Part shown: positions 16,778 through 25,714 of the stretch, piece after piece
How positions within the stretch are numbered: the first letter of the stretch is position 1
Layout: each line of letters begins with the position of its first letter
DNA from: an uncultured Anaerolineae bacterium
GTDB lineage: Bacteria > Chloroflexota > Anaerolineae > J036 > Brachytrichaceae
Assembly (NCBI GenBank): GCA_938034415.1
Contig: CALHLE010000015.1
Location: forward strand, 1-41,771
Direction of reading: 5' to 3'
Length of the DNA stretch: 41,771 bases
Translations under genes and position numbers: made by a program
The notes under the pieces: model-generated
Told to the model about the DNA's origin: nothing
The model's input: only the letters and a program-made list of their open reading frames with translations
The model's database searches: none

Positions 16778-18244
16778 ATGTCAATCACGATTCGCATCCC
16801 CACCCCGCTACGACCGTATGTGGGTGGAGCGAAGGAGATCACCGGCAACGCCGGCAGCGTCGCCGAGGTGCTCGCTGCGCTCAGCGCGACCTACCCCGAA
16901 CTGAAGCGCCATCTGTTCAACGAAGAAGGCAAGTTGCGCTCGTTCGTCAACGTGTATCTCGGCGATGAGGACATCCGCTATTTGCAAGGGACGGACACGC
17001 CGGTCCCCGACGGCGCGACGTTGAGCATCGTGCCGAGCGTAGCAGGCGGCATCGCACCGGTCATCGCCGAGCCAAGCGGCGTGCACCTCTCCAACGACGA
17101 GATCCGCCGCTATTCGCGCCACCTGATCCTGCCCGAGATCGCCATGAGCGGCCAGAAGAAGCTCAAACAGGCCAGCGTGCTGCTGGTCGGCGCAGGCGGG
17201 CTAGGCGCGCCGGCGGCGATGTACCTGGCTGCGGCCGGCGTCGGCCATCTTGGCATTGTGGACTTCGACGTGGTGGACGAGTCGAATTTGCAACGACAGA
17301 TCATCCACGGCCAAAGCACCGTCGGCAAGCCCAAGCTGCAGAGCGCCGCGCAGCGCATCAAAGACATCAACCCCTTTGTGGAAGTGACCGGCTATGAGGA
17401 GCCGCTAACCAGCCAGAACGCCCTGCGCATCTTCGCCGACTACGACGTGATCGTGGACGGCACCGACAACTTCCCCACGCGCTATCTGGTCAACGACGCC
17501 TGTGTGCTGCTCGGCAAGCCGAACGTGTACGGCAGCATCTTCCGCTTCGAGGGCCAGGCCTCGGTGTTCTGGGCCGAACACGGCCCGTGCTACCGCTGCC
17601 TGTATCCGGAACCGCCGCCGCCCGGCCTGGTGCCCTCGTGCGCAGAAGGCGGCGTGTTGGGCGTGCTGCCCGGCGTGATCGGCGTGATTCAGGCGACCGA
17701 GGCGATCAAGCTCATCACCGGCATCGGCGAACCGCTGATTGGCCGGCTGCTGCTCTACGACGCGTTGGAGATGCGCTTTCGAGAGTTGAAGCTACGCAAA
17801 GACCCGGCCTGCCCCATCTGCGGCGAGCGCCCCACGGTGCGCGAGCTGATAGACTACGATGCGTTCTGCGGCGTGCCATCGCGCAACGCAGCGACGGCGG
17901 ACGCCGGACACGGCGTGCCGGAGATCACCGTTCACGAACTCAAGCAGCGCATCGAAGCCGGCCTAGAGAGGACCAACACGATCCTCGTTGACGTGCGCGA
18001 GCCATACGAATGGCAGATCGCCCACCTGGACGCTGCGCGGCTCATCCCGAAAGGCGAGATTCACAATCACCTGCACGAGCTGAGCCAGGCCGACGAAATC
18101 CTGGTCTATTGCCGCAGCGGCGCGCGCAGCGCCGACGTGGTGAGATTCCTGATCAGCGACGTCGGCTTTCGCAAGGTGAAGAACGTCAAGGGCGGCATCC
18201 TGGCCTGGGCGCGCGAGATTGACCCGCGCATGCCAGTGTATTGA
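16778..18244 (+). CDS. CysO/MoaD-like sulfur carrier - E1-like (ThiF/MoeB) adenylyltransferase - rhodanese fusion
   Basis: A 488-residue protein of three parts. Residues 1-91 are a beta-grasp sulfur carrier closely resembling mycobacterial CysO (IPTPLRPYVGG, FVNVYLGDEDIRY, ending VAGG at 88-91). Residues about 105-350 are an E1-like enzyme: nucleotide loop GAGGLG (138-143), DFDVVDESNLQRQ, catalytic-type C288 in SCAEGG, and zinc cysteines C271/C274 and C345/C348. Residues about 380-488 are a rhodanese with active-site C445 in CRSGARS. Mycobacterium MoeZ has the E1-rhodanese part and activates the separate CysO; here donor, activator and carrier are one chain. The carrier's Gly90-Gly91 is internal, followed by IAPVIAEPSG. 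TATCCT 7 nt before the ATG suggests leaderless transcription. Confidence 0.92.
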   Translation: MSITIRIPTPLRPYVGGAKEITGNAGSVAEVLAALSATYPELKRHLFNEEGKLRSFVNVYLGDEDIRYLQGTDTPVPDGATLSIVPSVAGGIAPVIAEPSGVHLSNDEIRRYSRHLILPEIAMSGQKKLKQASVLLVGAGGLGAPAAMYLAAAGVGHLGIVDFDVVDESNLQRQIIHGQSTVGKPKLQSAAQRIKDINPFVEVTGYEEPLTSQNALRIFADYDVIVDGTDNFPTRYLVNDACVLLGKPNVYGSIFRFEGQASVFWAEHGPCYRCLYPEPPPPGLVPSCAEGGVLGVLPGVIGVIQATEAIKLITGIGEPLIGRLLLYDALEMRFRELKLRKDPACPICGERPTVRELIDYDAFCGVPSRNAATADAGHGVPEITVHELKQRIEAGLERTNTILVDVREPYEWQIAHLDAARLIPKGEIHNHLHELSQADEILVYCRSGARSADVVRFLISDVGFRKVKNVKGGILAWAREIDPRMPVY

Positions 18245-18251
18245 CCGCCCA

Positions 18252-18647
18252 TCAACGCACGGCGGCGGCTAAGTTGGCCGCGCCAGCGAAGGCGATGGCT
18301 GCGCCGGCCAGGGCCAACGCGCTCGGCACGACCCACAGCCGCAGCGGAGAGGCAACCTGGGCAATCTCTGGATAAGTTGGGTCGTAGATCACCGTCACCT
18401 GCTCGCCGACCTCGTGGTCTGCAGCGCGCGCGAGCGGCGCCTCGACCGACCGGCCGTCGCGCGTGACAAACCGCAGCACAGCCGGGCGAGACGACGATGC
18501 CCCTGCGCCTTGCGGCGGGCTCGACGCATAAACGGTCGCCGTCGCCGAGTAAGACAACGACCGGCGCAGCAGCACGACGCCGGCAGCGGCTGACAAGCAC
18601 CCAACGACGATGAGCGGCATGGCGATCATCAAGCGCACAGGATCCAT
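18252..18647 (-). CDS. DUF3592 membrane protein
   Basis: A protein of 131 residues with two hydrophobic segments (about 4-26 and 104-125) bracketing an extracytoplasmic beta-rich loop. The loop shows ATVYASS, the VGEQVTVIYDPTYPEIAQ pattern and RDGRSV, which are the marks of DUF3592. Function of the family is unknown. The ATG at 18647 begins directly at the first membrane segment; an ATG at 18674 would add nine residues. It is convergent with the sulfur-carrier fusion (7 bp between stops) and divergent from lysA. Confidence 0.7.
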   Translation of the reverse strand: MDPVRLMIAMPLIVVGCLSAAAGVVLLRRSLSYSATATVYASSPPQGAGASSSRPAVLRFVTRDGRSVEAPLARAADHEVGEQVTVIYDPTYPEIAQVASPLRLWVVPSALALAGAAIAFAGAANLAAAVR

Positions 18648-18703
18648 AGCCGATAGTGTGAACCCATCTCGCATAACCGGCAACCCATGCGAACACCTCT
18701 CCT

Positions 18704-19963
18704 ATGGACTTCTTGCCCGTTGACCTGCTCGAGGAGATCGCGCGCCAGGTCGGCACGCCCTGCTACGTGTATGACCAGGAGCGCATAGCGCGGAACTACG
18801 CCCGTTTGGCCAACGCGCTTACGCCCACTGCAGCAGTTGGGCGCATTTGCTACTCCGTCAAAGCCAACAGCAACTTGTCGGTGTTGCGGCTCATGCGCAA
18901 CTTGGGCGCGGGCTTCGACGTGGTGAGCGGCGGCGAATTGCGGCGCGCGCTGCTGGCCGGCGCGCCGCCGGATAGCATCGTGTTCGCCGGCGTGGGCAAG
19001 CGCGACGATGAACTGGTCGCCGCGCTGGACGCCGGCGTCGGTTGGATCAACGTCGAGAGCGCCCAGGAGCTGCGCGTCCTAAGTGACCTGGCGGCAGCGC
19101 GCGGCGTCGTCCAGCGCGTCGCCTTGCGGATCAACCCCGGCATTGACCCGCATACCCATCGCCATCTCGCCACCGGCAAACGGACCAGCAAATTCGGCGT
19201 CGAGACCGAGGAAGCGCTTTGGCTGGTCGCTCACCGCGCAGATTACCCCGGCATCCGCATCGAAGGCATCCACATCCACATCGGCTCGATGGTGAGCGAC
19301 GCTGGGCCGTATGCAGAGGCGATGCGGGTTGCGCTCGCGGTTGTTGCGCAGTGTCGGACGCTAGGCGCGACGATCACGACGCTGAACCTGGGCGGCGGCT
19401 TTGGCGTGGCTTACCAGCCCGATCAAGCCGAGGCGCCCATCCAGGCTATAGCGAGCAATGCCCTGCCGTCGGCGCGCCAGGCCGGCCTGCGTTTGCTATT
19501 CGAGCCAGGCCGCGCCATCGTGGCCGACGCCGGCGCGCTGCTCACCCGCGTGCTCTACACCAAGACAAACGGCGGCGTGCGCTACGTCGTGGTGGATGCT
19601 GCAATGAACGACTTGATCCGCCCAGCGCTCTACGGCGCAGCGCACCGCGTGTCATGCGTTAAGGGGCAAGCGAGCACGGATGCCATCGGTTCGGCAGATG
19701 ACGATCTGGCGCAGTACACCGTTGTAGGGCCGGTGTGCGAGAGCGGCGACGTGCTGGCCGCAGGCGTGACGCTGCCGAAGCCACAGCGCGGCGACCTGTT
19801 GGTGATCCATCACGCCGGCGCATACGGCATGAGCATGGCCAGCAACTACAATACCCGCCCACGCGCCGCCGAGGTGCTGGTCGCAGACGGCAAATGGCAC
19901 GTGATTCGCAGGCGCGAAAGCACAGAAGACCTGGTGGCGCGCGAAGTAGAATGTTTGGCCTGA
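18704..19963 (+). CDS. lysA: Diaminopimelate decarboxylase
   Basis: A 419-residue fold-type III PLP enzyme that converts meso-diaminopimelate to lysine, the last step of lysine synthesis. The PLP lysine is K53 in YSVKANSN. HIHIGS, the glycine-rich LNLGGGFGV and EPGRAIVADAG form the phosphate and substrate sites. VGPVCESGD carries the Cys and Glu donated across the dimer interface, typical of DAPDC rather than other family members. It is followed after 24 bp by an SH3-domain protein on the same strand. No other lysine-pathway genes are in the window. Confidence 0.95.
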   Translation: MDFLPVDLLEEIARQVGTPCYVYDQERIARNYARLANALTPTAAVGRICYSVKANSNLSVLRLMRNLGAGFDVVSGGELRRALLAGAPPDSIVFAGVGKRDDELVAALDAGVGWINVESAQELRVLSDLAAARGVVQRVALRINPGIDPHTHRHLATGKRTSKFGVETEEALWLVAHRADYPGIRIEGIHIHIGSMVSDAGPYAEAMRVALAVVAQCRTLGATITTLNLGGGFGVAYQPDQAEAPIQAIASNALPSARQAGLRLLFEPGRAIVADAGALLTRVLYTKTNGGVRYVVVDAAMNDLIRPALYGAAHRVSCVKGQASTDAIGSADDDLAQYTVVGPVCESGDVLAAGVTLPKPQRGDLLVIHHAGAYGMSMASNYNTRPRAAEVLVADGKWHVIRRRESTEDLVAREVECLA

Positions 19964-19987
19964 GCCGGTTGTCGAAGTGGCTGGATC

Positions 19988-20581
19988 ATGTCCGTGCAAA
20001 AAACCCCCGACCGCCGCGGCGGCGTGGATAACCCCAAGATTCACTGGGAAGAAGACTTAAGGCCGTTCAGGCGTCTTCCCCGGCAACCACGCGACTACCC
20101 ACAGCAGCGCGTGCCGGCGATCATCCCCATGGCGATCAGCTTCGCCTTGGTCGGCGTCGCCTGCTTTCTGGCCGCGTCGTTCGTCAACCAGAACCGCCCG
20201 GCGCTGAACTTCAGCGCGCCCACCGCGACGATCCAGATCATCTTCCCCACGCCAACGGAGGAAGTTCCGCCGACGGCCACGCCTTACGTCGCGCCAACCG
20301 ACACGCCCACGCCGCAGCCGACGGTTCCAGCCGCGGAGCAGCCGGGCACAATCGGCGTGGGCGCCCGCGTGGTGATCTTCGGCACCGGCGGCAACGGCCT
20401 AAACTTCCGACGCGAACCCTCGATTACGGCGGAGAGGATCCGCAGTTTGCCCGATGGCACGATCTACGAAGTCGTCGGCGGGCCGCAGGAGAACGGGGGC
20501 TTTGTGTGGTGGCAGTTGCGCGACCCCAGCGACGGGACGATTGGATGGGGCGTGCAGAACTACATGCGCCCCACGCCGTGA
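19988..20581 (+). CDS. Membrane-anchored SH3-domain protein with Pro/Thr-rich linker
   Basis: A 197-residue protein. A basic cytoplasmic segment (1-40) precedes one membrane helix (about 46-66, IPMAISFALVGVACFLAASF). A linker rich in Pro and Thr (about 80-115, with TPTEEVPPTATP and DTPTPQPT) follows, then a bacterial SH3 (SH3b) domain from about residue 120 containing GLNFRREPS and the closing GWGVQNYM. Such domains bind peptidoglycan or other wall polymers outside the membrane. The PTPT linker style is common in Chloroflexota surface proteins. It is probably co-transcribed with lysA. Confidence 0.8.
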   Translation: MSVQKTPDRRGGVDNPKIHWEEDLRPFRRLPRQPRDYPQQRVPAIIPMAISFALVGVACFLAASFVNQNRPALNFSAPTATIQIIFPTPTEEVPPTATPYVAPTDTPTPQPTVPAAEQPGTIGVGARVVIFGTGGNGLNFRREPSITAERIRSLPDGTIYEVVGGPQENGGFVWWQLRDPSDGTIGWGVQNYMRPTP

Positions 20582-20603
20582 GCGTTAGCACGTGGCAGCG
20601 GGG

Positions 20604-21947
20604 CTAGGCGGGGTAGGTGGCAAGGCGCTTCTCGGCTACGCGCTGATTCAGGCGCTGCAACCGGCGCGCAATCTCGGCCTTGACGCGCGGCAGGTCAATG
20701 GTCAGCAGCCGACCGTAGCGCATCAGCAATTTGCCGTCGCAGATCACCGTGTCCACATCGCCGGCGCGGGCTGAATAGACGAGGTTGGCCACGGCATCGT
20801 ATCGCGGGAAGAGGTGCGCGCCGTCTTGCCGCAGCAGGGCGATGTCGGCCAGCTTGCCTTCAGCCAACTCGCCGATGTCCGGCAAGCGCAACGCTGCTGC
20901 GCCGCCGGCGAATGCGATCGCTAGCACCTCCTGCAGCGGCATCGTGGTCGAATCCTTCGCCGCCTGCTTCTGGTCGAGCGCTAACAGGCGCATCTGCTCG
21001 AGCACATCGAGCGTGTTGCTGCTCACCACGCCGTCGGTGCCGATGCCCACCACGATGCCGGCTTCGCGCATGGCGCGCACGGGCGCCGTGCCCATCGCCA
21101 GCTTCATGTAGGTCTTCGGACACTGCGCCACTGCTACGTCGTAATCCTTGAGCATCGCAATGTCTTCAGGCGTCAGGCCGATGCCGTGGGCCAGCAACAC
21201 CGGCACGTCCAGCACGCCGGCCTGTCGCAGCATGACCGGCGGGGTCACGCCATGTTGCTTCAAACTAAGCGCAACCTGGTCATGCGTCTCGCTGCAGTGA
21301 ATGTGGATGCCGGTGTTCAGCGCCTTGGCGCGCTGCGCGGTGAGCGCCAGGAAGTCGCGATCGCATAGGTAGGGCGAATGCGGCGCAAGCCATGTGGTGA
21401 TGCGCCCGCCGGCGCCGCCCTGCCAGCGTTGCGCGAATTCCACGGTCTGGTCCAGCTTCTTCTCGCCCTCGTGGCCGAAGACAGCCCAACCGATGTTGGC
21501 GCGCGCGCCGGATTCGGCCACCGCCTCGGCGATTTCATCGCAGAAAAAGTAATGTTCGGCGAACGTGGTCACGCCGCTCTGGATCATCTCTGCGATGGCC
21601 AGCAGCGCGCCCCAGTAGATGTCCTCCGGCTCCTCGTTGCTCTCCAGCGGCCAAATGTAATCGTTGAACCAGGACTCGATAGTGACATCCTCGGCCAGGC
21701 CGCGGAAGAGCACCATCGGCGCGTGCGTGTGGCAGTTGATCAAACCGGGAATGGCCAGCAGGCCGTCAGCGTCGAGCACTTCGCGCGCCTGGGCGCGGTC
21801 AATCGCTCCGGCAGGGGTAATCGCAGCGACGCGGTTGCCGACGATGGCGATGTCGCAATCGTCGGCGACGGTGTATTGGCCATCCCGACGAACCAGCACA
21901 TCGCATCCGGCAACCAGCAGATCGAACGTCGAAAGCACCTGGACCAT
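20604..21947 (-). CDS. Amidohydrolase of the MTA/S-adenosylhomocysteine deaminase group
   Basis: A 447-residue TIM-barrel metal hydrolase. Metal and catalytic residues are all present: H73 and H75 in NCHTHAP, H217 and E220 in IHCSET, H254 in LAHGIGL and D305 in GTDGVVSSNTLD. The last stretch is typical of the MtaD/SsnA/TrzN branch that deaminates 5'-methylthioadenosine, S-adenosylhomocysteine or related purines. The ATG at 21947 is preceded 6 nt upstream by TATACT, which predicts a leaderless mRNA. It is convergent with the SH3 gene and divergent from the membrane GT gene. The exact substrate cannot be assigned. Confidence 0.87.
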   Translation of the reverse strand: MVQVLSTFDLLVAGCDVLVRRDGQYTVADDCDIAIVGNRVAAITPAGAIDRAQAREVLDADGLLAIPGLINCHTHAPMVLFRGLAEDVTIESWFNDYIWPLESNEEPEDIYWGALLAIAEMIQSGVTTFAEHYFFCDEIAEAVAESGARANIGWAVFGHEGEKKLDQTVEFAQRWQGGAGGRITTWLAPHSPYLCDRDFLALTAQRAKALNTGIHIHCSETHDQVALSLKQHGVTPPVMLRQAGVLDVPVLLAHGIGLTPEDIAMLKDYDVAVAQCPKTYMKLAMGTAPVRAMREAGIVVGIGTDGVVSSNTLDVLEQMRLLALDQKQAAKDSTTMPLQEVLAIAFAGGAAALRLPDIGELAEGKLADIALLRQDGAHLFPRYDAVANLVYSARAGDVDTVICDGKLLMRYGRLLTIDLPRVKAEIARRLQRLNQRVAEKRLATYPA

Positions 21948-21953
21948 AGCCGG

Positions 21954-21961
21954 AGTATATT
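21954..21961. promoter_or_regulatory. Overlapping divergent -10 elements (AGTATATT)
   Basis: The eight bases contain TATACT on the minus strand (21959-21954), 6 nt from the amidohydrolase ATG, and TATATT on the plus strand (21956-21961), 39 nt before the GT-C gene. This is the same arrangement as at 13367-13374. Confidence 0.5.
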
Positions 21962-22000
21962 CAGCCCGCTCCGCCGAGCAACACGGCGATTGCGCCTGCG

Positions 22001-24481
22001 ATGCGCCTCGATAACCTCCTGCGCTTCGACTACTGGACGGATGGCTCCGTCACCGCGCAGCCCGCCGGGCCTTTCATGTGGCTGGTCGTGGCTATCGGGC
22101 TAACAGGTTGTCTGGCCGTTGGGTGGCTGAGACGTAGTGGACGCGCGCCGCGCGATGTCGCCTTCGCCTGGATGATAGCGAGTGGGCTGGTCGCGTTGGT
22201 CGGGCTGGGACGGCTGTTCGCGATCCCTGTGCTCGGCCTGAGGGCCGGCTGGTTGATTGCGGCGCTGCTGGCGCTGGCGCCGTTGACGAAGCGCGCGCTC
22301 GGTCGCGCGCGGGCGGATGGGCTTGTGACCGATTGCCTACACGCCCTGTCGTTCGGCCCGTCGCGGGCAGCCGGCGATTGGAGCGCAACAACCGCAGCAG
22401 TGTGGTTGTCCGCTCACCTGCTCGGCCTGGCCATCGTCCTGGTTAACCTGAATCTTCCCATCTTGCTGGCCCCGGCGCTGCTGACTTTTCTGCTTGCGCC
22501 GTTCATCCTCTCAGCCGCACTAGGCCGAGCGCGGCGGCGCCCGGCTCAGCTTTGGGCGCTCTCATCGCTGTCGCCACTGACGATCGCCTACCTGACGACG
22601 TGCCTGAGCCTCGGCGGCGCGCGACTCGAAGGCGCGCTCAGCGGCGTGCTTTCGCCGCTGTTGTCGCTCATCGTGATGTCGGCGTTCGCGTTCGTCATCG
22701 GCGGACGGTGGGCCATGCGGAGGTCGGAGATGGGCGATTGGGCGTTTGTCCGCCGGGGCGCGCTGCTGCTCGCGGCGGCATCCCTCGGTTGGTCGGCCTG
22801 GGCGGCCCTAACGCTGCGCACCCATGGCGTCACCGGCAGCGATCCATACGCCTACGCGCAGATGGGTGTGGACTTGGTCACACGGGGCACGGTATTTCAT
22901 CCATTTCCGTTGGCGCGCCTCACCTACGCGCTGGACATTCCATCGTATCCTGTTGTGCACGTCGGCTATCGCATCCCCGACGGCAGCCGTTACGAATCCA
23001 CGACCGTCTGGCCGCCGGGCTACGCTGCTTTCACCGGCTTGGCCTATTTGCTGGTCGGCGAGCGCGGCCTGTATCTCGTCACACCCCTGCTCAACCTGCT
23101 CGCGCTCGTCGTGATGGGGTGGTTCGCGCATCATGCGTCGCGCGTCATTTGCCAGGAGACAGGCGCGCAGCGCCACGCAGCACATGGGGAGCAACCGGAC
23201 GGGCAACAAGATGAAAGGGACGCTGCGCCCTATGCCGTCGCCGCCCTCACCGTCTGCTTCGGCGCAACGTCGTACCAACAGGTGTCATGGCAGATGACGC
23301 CGATGGCCGACATCGCCGCGCAACTGTTCTCGATCCTCGCATTGACGCTGGCCTGGCGGGCGCGCGGCTCGCTGCTGATGGCCGGCCTGAGCGGCCTGGC
23401 GCTGGGCATCGCATTCGACATCCGCTACACACAAGTGCTGATAGCGCCGGCCATCGCGCTGGCCCTCGCGCCGACGAGGCGCGAGAGAAGAAATACAACG
23501 CGCACCGCGCCGGGCAGTTGGCTCATGCCTTATGCTTTGCGCCTCGCATCCTGCGCCCTGGCGGCCTGGATCGCTGCCCTACCCGTCTTGATGTATCACA
23601 CCGTTGCGTTCGGCGGGCCCTTTCACGTCGGTTCGGATGAGCTGATGAACTTCTCGCTGGCGCGCCTGCCGGAGACGCTGGGCCGCACCATTCACGAGCT
23701 GAATCATTACCGCGAGTTCGGCTGGCTTGCGCCGTCGATCTTGATCGGGATCGCGGCGATGTGGCGGCGGAGTCGTCGCGCTTTAGCCATCCTCGCAGCC
23801 TACGCGGGCACGCTGTTTCTCTTCCACATCGCTTATGCCTACCTGCGCCTGCGCGACATCCTCTCCTTATTCCCGGTCCTGCACCTGCTGGCCGCATTTG
23901 GGACGGTTGAGCTATGGCGCGGCGTCTCATCGCTCAGTTTCAGGCGCCCGGCTCCGATTGCGCAATACCTCGGCCCGGCGGCTCATCGTGGTGACACCAT
24001 CCTTTCAACGCTCAATCAACTGTTAGCCATCACCACGCTCTGCGCCCTGTCCTATCTGTTCGTGTTGCGCGCGATGGAGACGCTGGCCCTGCCGGTCACG
24101 CGCGGCTTTGGCAGCTTTGGCCATTTGGTGCGCGAGCAGCGGCTCTCGTTTGAGCGCCTGCGACAAATGACGCCGAGCAATGCGGCCATCGGCTGCGCGC
24201 TAAACAGCGGGGCCATAGATCTGCACGCGAGCCGCATGGCCTTCCGGCCGGCAGTCTGGACGCCGGACGAACTCATCCGCTTCGTGGACGCGCTGCACGC
24301 AGAGGGCCGGCCGGTGTTCCTGTTAGACGACAGCGCGGAACTACGCGCCTCATTAGCCACGCTACGCGCGCGCTATGCCTTGCGCGAAGTCGGTCGCCTG
24401 GATGTGCCTTACTACGAAGCCATCGGCGGCGGCTCGCAAAACCGGCGCGCGCCTCTGTTCGCGATCGAGGCGCGCCGGTGA
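22001..24481 (+). CDS. Large polytopic membrane protein, GT-C glycosyltransferase-like
   Basis: An 826-residue protein with about 13-15 predicted membrane segments. After an N-terminal half of roughly eight helices, a loop contains SDPYAYAQMGVDLVTRG and later TTVWPPGYAAFTG, resembling the acidic first extracytoplasmic loop and 'WPPGY'-type motif of GT-C enzymes that use polyprenyl-phosphate sugars. The C-terminus ends in a soluble tail of about 130 residues after the last helix. A variable polar insertion around residues 386-408 is Gln/Asp-rich. The next gene is a GT2 glycosyltransferase, supporting a role in polysaccharide or glycoprotein assembly. Specific activity is unknown, and a non-catalytic membrane protein cannot be excluded. 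Confidence 0.65.
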   Translation: MRLDNLLRFDYWTDGSVTAQPAGPFMWLVVAIGLTGCLAVGWLRRSGRAPRDVAFAWMIASGLVALVGLGRLFAIPVLGLRAGWLIAALLALAPLTKRALGRARADGLVTDCLHALSFGPSRAAGDWSATTAAVWLSAHLLGLAIVLVNLNLPILLAPALLTFLLAPFILSAALGRARRRPAQLWALSSLSPLTIAYLTTCLSLGGARLEGALSGVLSPLLSLIVMSAFAFVIGGRWAMRRSEMGDWAFVRRGALLLAAASLGWSAWAALTLRTHGVTGSDPYAYAQMGVDLVTRGTVFHPFPLARLTYALDIPSYPVVHVGYRIPDGSRYESTTVWPPGYAAFTGLAYLLVGERGLYLVTPLLNLLALVVMGWFAHHASRVICQETGAQRHAAHGEQPDGQQDERDAAPYAVAALTVCFGATSYQQVSWQMTPMADIAAQLFSILALTLAWRARGSLLMAGLSGLALGIAFDIRYTQVLIAPAIALALAPTRRERRNTTRTAPGSWLMPYALRLASCALAAWIAALPVLMYHTVAFGGPFHVGSDELMNFSLARLPETLGRTIHELNHYREFGWLAPSILIGIAAMWRRSRRALAILAAYAGTLFLFHIAYAYLRLRDILSLFPVLHLLAAFGTVELWRGVSSLSFRRPAPIAQYLGPAAHRGDTILSTLNQLLAITTLCALSYLFVLRAMETLALPVTRGFGSFGHLVREQRLSFERLRQMTPSNAAIGCALNSGAIDLHASRMAFRPAVWTPDELIRFVDALHAEGRPVFLLDDSAELRASLATLRARYALREVGRLDVPYYEAIGGGSQNRRAPLFAIEARR

Positions 24482-24516
24482 GCAGGCCATGGCCTTAAAA
24501 TCATGATCGGTCAGTC

Positions 24517-25428
24517 GTGAATCCGGAAATCAGCACTCACAGCGCGCCGTTTCTCGATCTTGCCATCGTCATCCTGAACTACAACACACGGGATCTGCTG
24601 CGCGATTGCCTGCATTCGCTGCGCGCGCAGGCCGGCCTGCGCTTCGCCGCATGTGTGGTGGACAACGCCTCGACCGACGGCAGCGCCGCCATGGTGGCCG
24701 ATGAATTTCCCGCCGTCACGTTGATCCGCAACGCCACAAACGATGGCTTCTCTGCCGGCAACAACCTCGGCCTGCGGCACTTTGGCTTCCCGACACATGG
24801 GCAAGCGCGCTACGCCATGCTGCTCAACCCAGACACTGTGGTGCCGCCCGACGCGCTGCGCCGGCTGGTCGCCTTCGCCGACGCACACCCGGACATTGGG
24901 GTGATAGGCCCCAAGCTGGTGCTCATGGACGGCTCGCTGGACAAGGCCTGCCGGCGCAGCTTCCCCACACCGGAGGTGTCGTTCTATCGCTTGGTCGGCT
25001 TAAGCAGGCTCTTCCCGCGCAGCAAGCGCTTCGGCCGCTACAACATGACCTATCTGGACGAGGATGAGCAAGCCGATGTGGATTCCGTCGTCGGCGCGTG
25101 CATGATGCTGCGTGCCGAGGTCATTGCCCGCATTGGGCTGCTCGATGAACAATTCTTCATGTACGGCGAAGACCTAGATTGGTGCCTGCGCGCCAAGCAA
25201 GCGGGCTACCGGGTAGTGTACTACCCCGCCGTGACCGTGCATCACGTCAAGCGCGCCGCCAGCCGCGCGAGCGCCAAGGCGCAGTACGAGTTCCAGCGCG
25301 CCATGTGGCTGTTTTACAAAAAGCACTATCGCGCCCGCACCCATCCGCTGGTGGACGGGCTGGTCCGGCTGGGGCTGGCCGTGCGCGGCGGGCCGGCGCT
25401 GCTGCGCGAGATGGCGCAGGAGCAATGA
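24517..25428 (+). CDS. Glycosyltransferase family 2
   Basis: A 303-residue GT-A-fold enzyme. It opens with DLAIVILNYNTRDLLRDCL, VVDNASTDGS binds the nucleotide sugar, LLNPDTVVP is the metal-binding DxD-like segment, and GACMMLRAEVIARIGLLDEQFFMYGEDLDWCLR is the acceptor-side signature of rhamnosyltransferase-like GT2 enzymes (WbbL type). The ED in YGEDLDW provides the likely catalytic base. Start is the GTG at 24517; no ATG is available upstream of the conserved strand. It probably acts with the GT-C-like protein upstream in surface glycan synthesis. Confidence 0.9.
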   Translation: MNPEISTHSAPFLDLAIVILNYNTRDLLRDCLHSLRAQAGLRFAACVVDNASTDGSAAMVADEFPAVTLIRNATNDGFSAGNNLGLRHFGFPTHGQARYAMLLNPDTVVPPDALRRLVAFADAHPDIGVIGPKLVLMDGSLDKACRRSFPTPEVSFYRLVGLSRLFPRSKRFGRYNMTYLDEDEQADVDSVVGACMMLRAEVIARIGLLDEQFFMYGEDLDWCLRAKQAGYRVVYYPAVTVHHVKRAASRASAKAQYEFQRAMWLFYKKHYRARTHPLVDGLVRLGLAVRGGPALLREMAQEQ

Positions 25429-25444
25429 TAGCGATGATGGAAGG

Positions 25445-25714
25445 GTGACAACTGAGATGACTCCAGAACAGATGTATCCTTTGCGCCTGTTCGGCGTTGC
25501 CATGACGACGTTCATCTTGTTGTGCGGCTTAGCCGTGGTGCTGCGGCCCAAAAAGAAGATCGTCTCGCCCGGCCACCGCATCGGCAACTTCATCATCTGG
25601 ATGCTGGGCGAGAAGAACGGCATGCGCATCATTCGGCTGTGCGGCTGGGCGATGGCGCTCGGCGGCGCCGTGGGATTGATCTCGGTGCTGAGCGCCCTGC
25701 TGAGTTCGCAGTAG
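25445..25714 (+). CDS. Small membrane protein of unknown function
   Basis: A protein of 89 residues with two hydrophobic segments (about 13-33 and 64-85) separated by a basic loop with RPKKKIVSPGHR. No family is recognised. Start may be the GTG at 25445 or the ATG at 25457; a GGAAGG lies just before. The 16-bp distance from the GT2 gene suggests one operon. It may be an accessory of the glycan machinery, but only position suggests this. Confidence 0.55.
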   Translation: MTTEMTPEQMYPLRLFGVAMTTFILLCGLAVVLRPKKKIVSPGHRIGNFIIWMLGEKNGMRIIRLCGWAMALGGAVGLISVLSALLSSQ

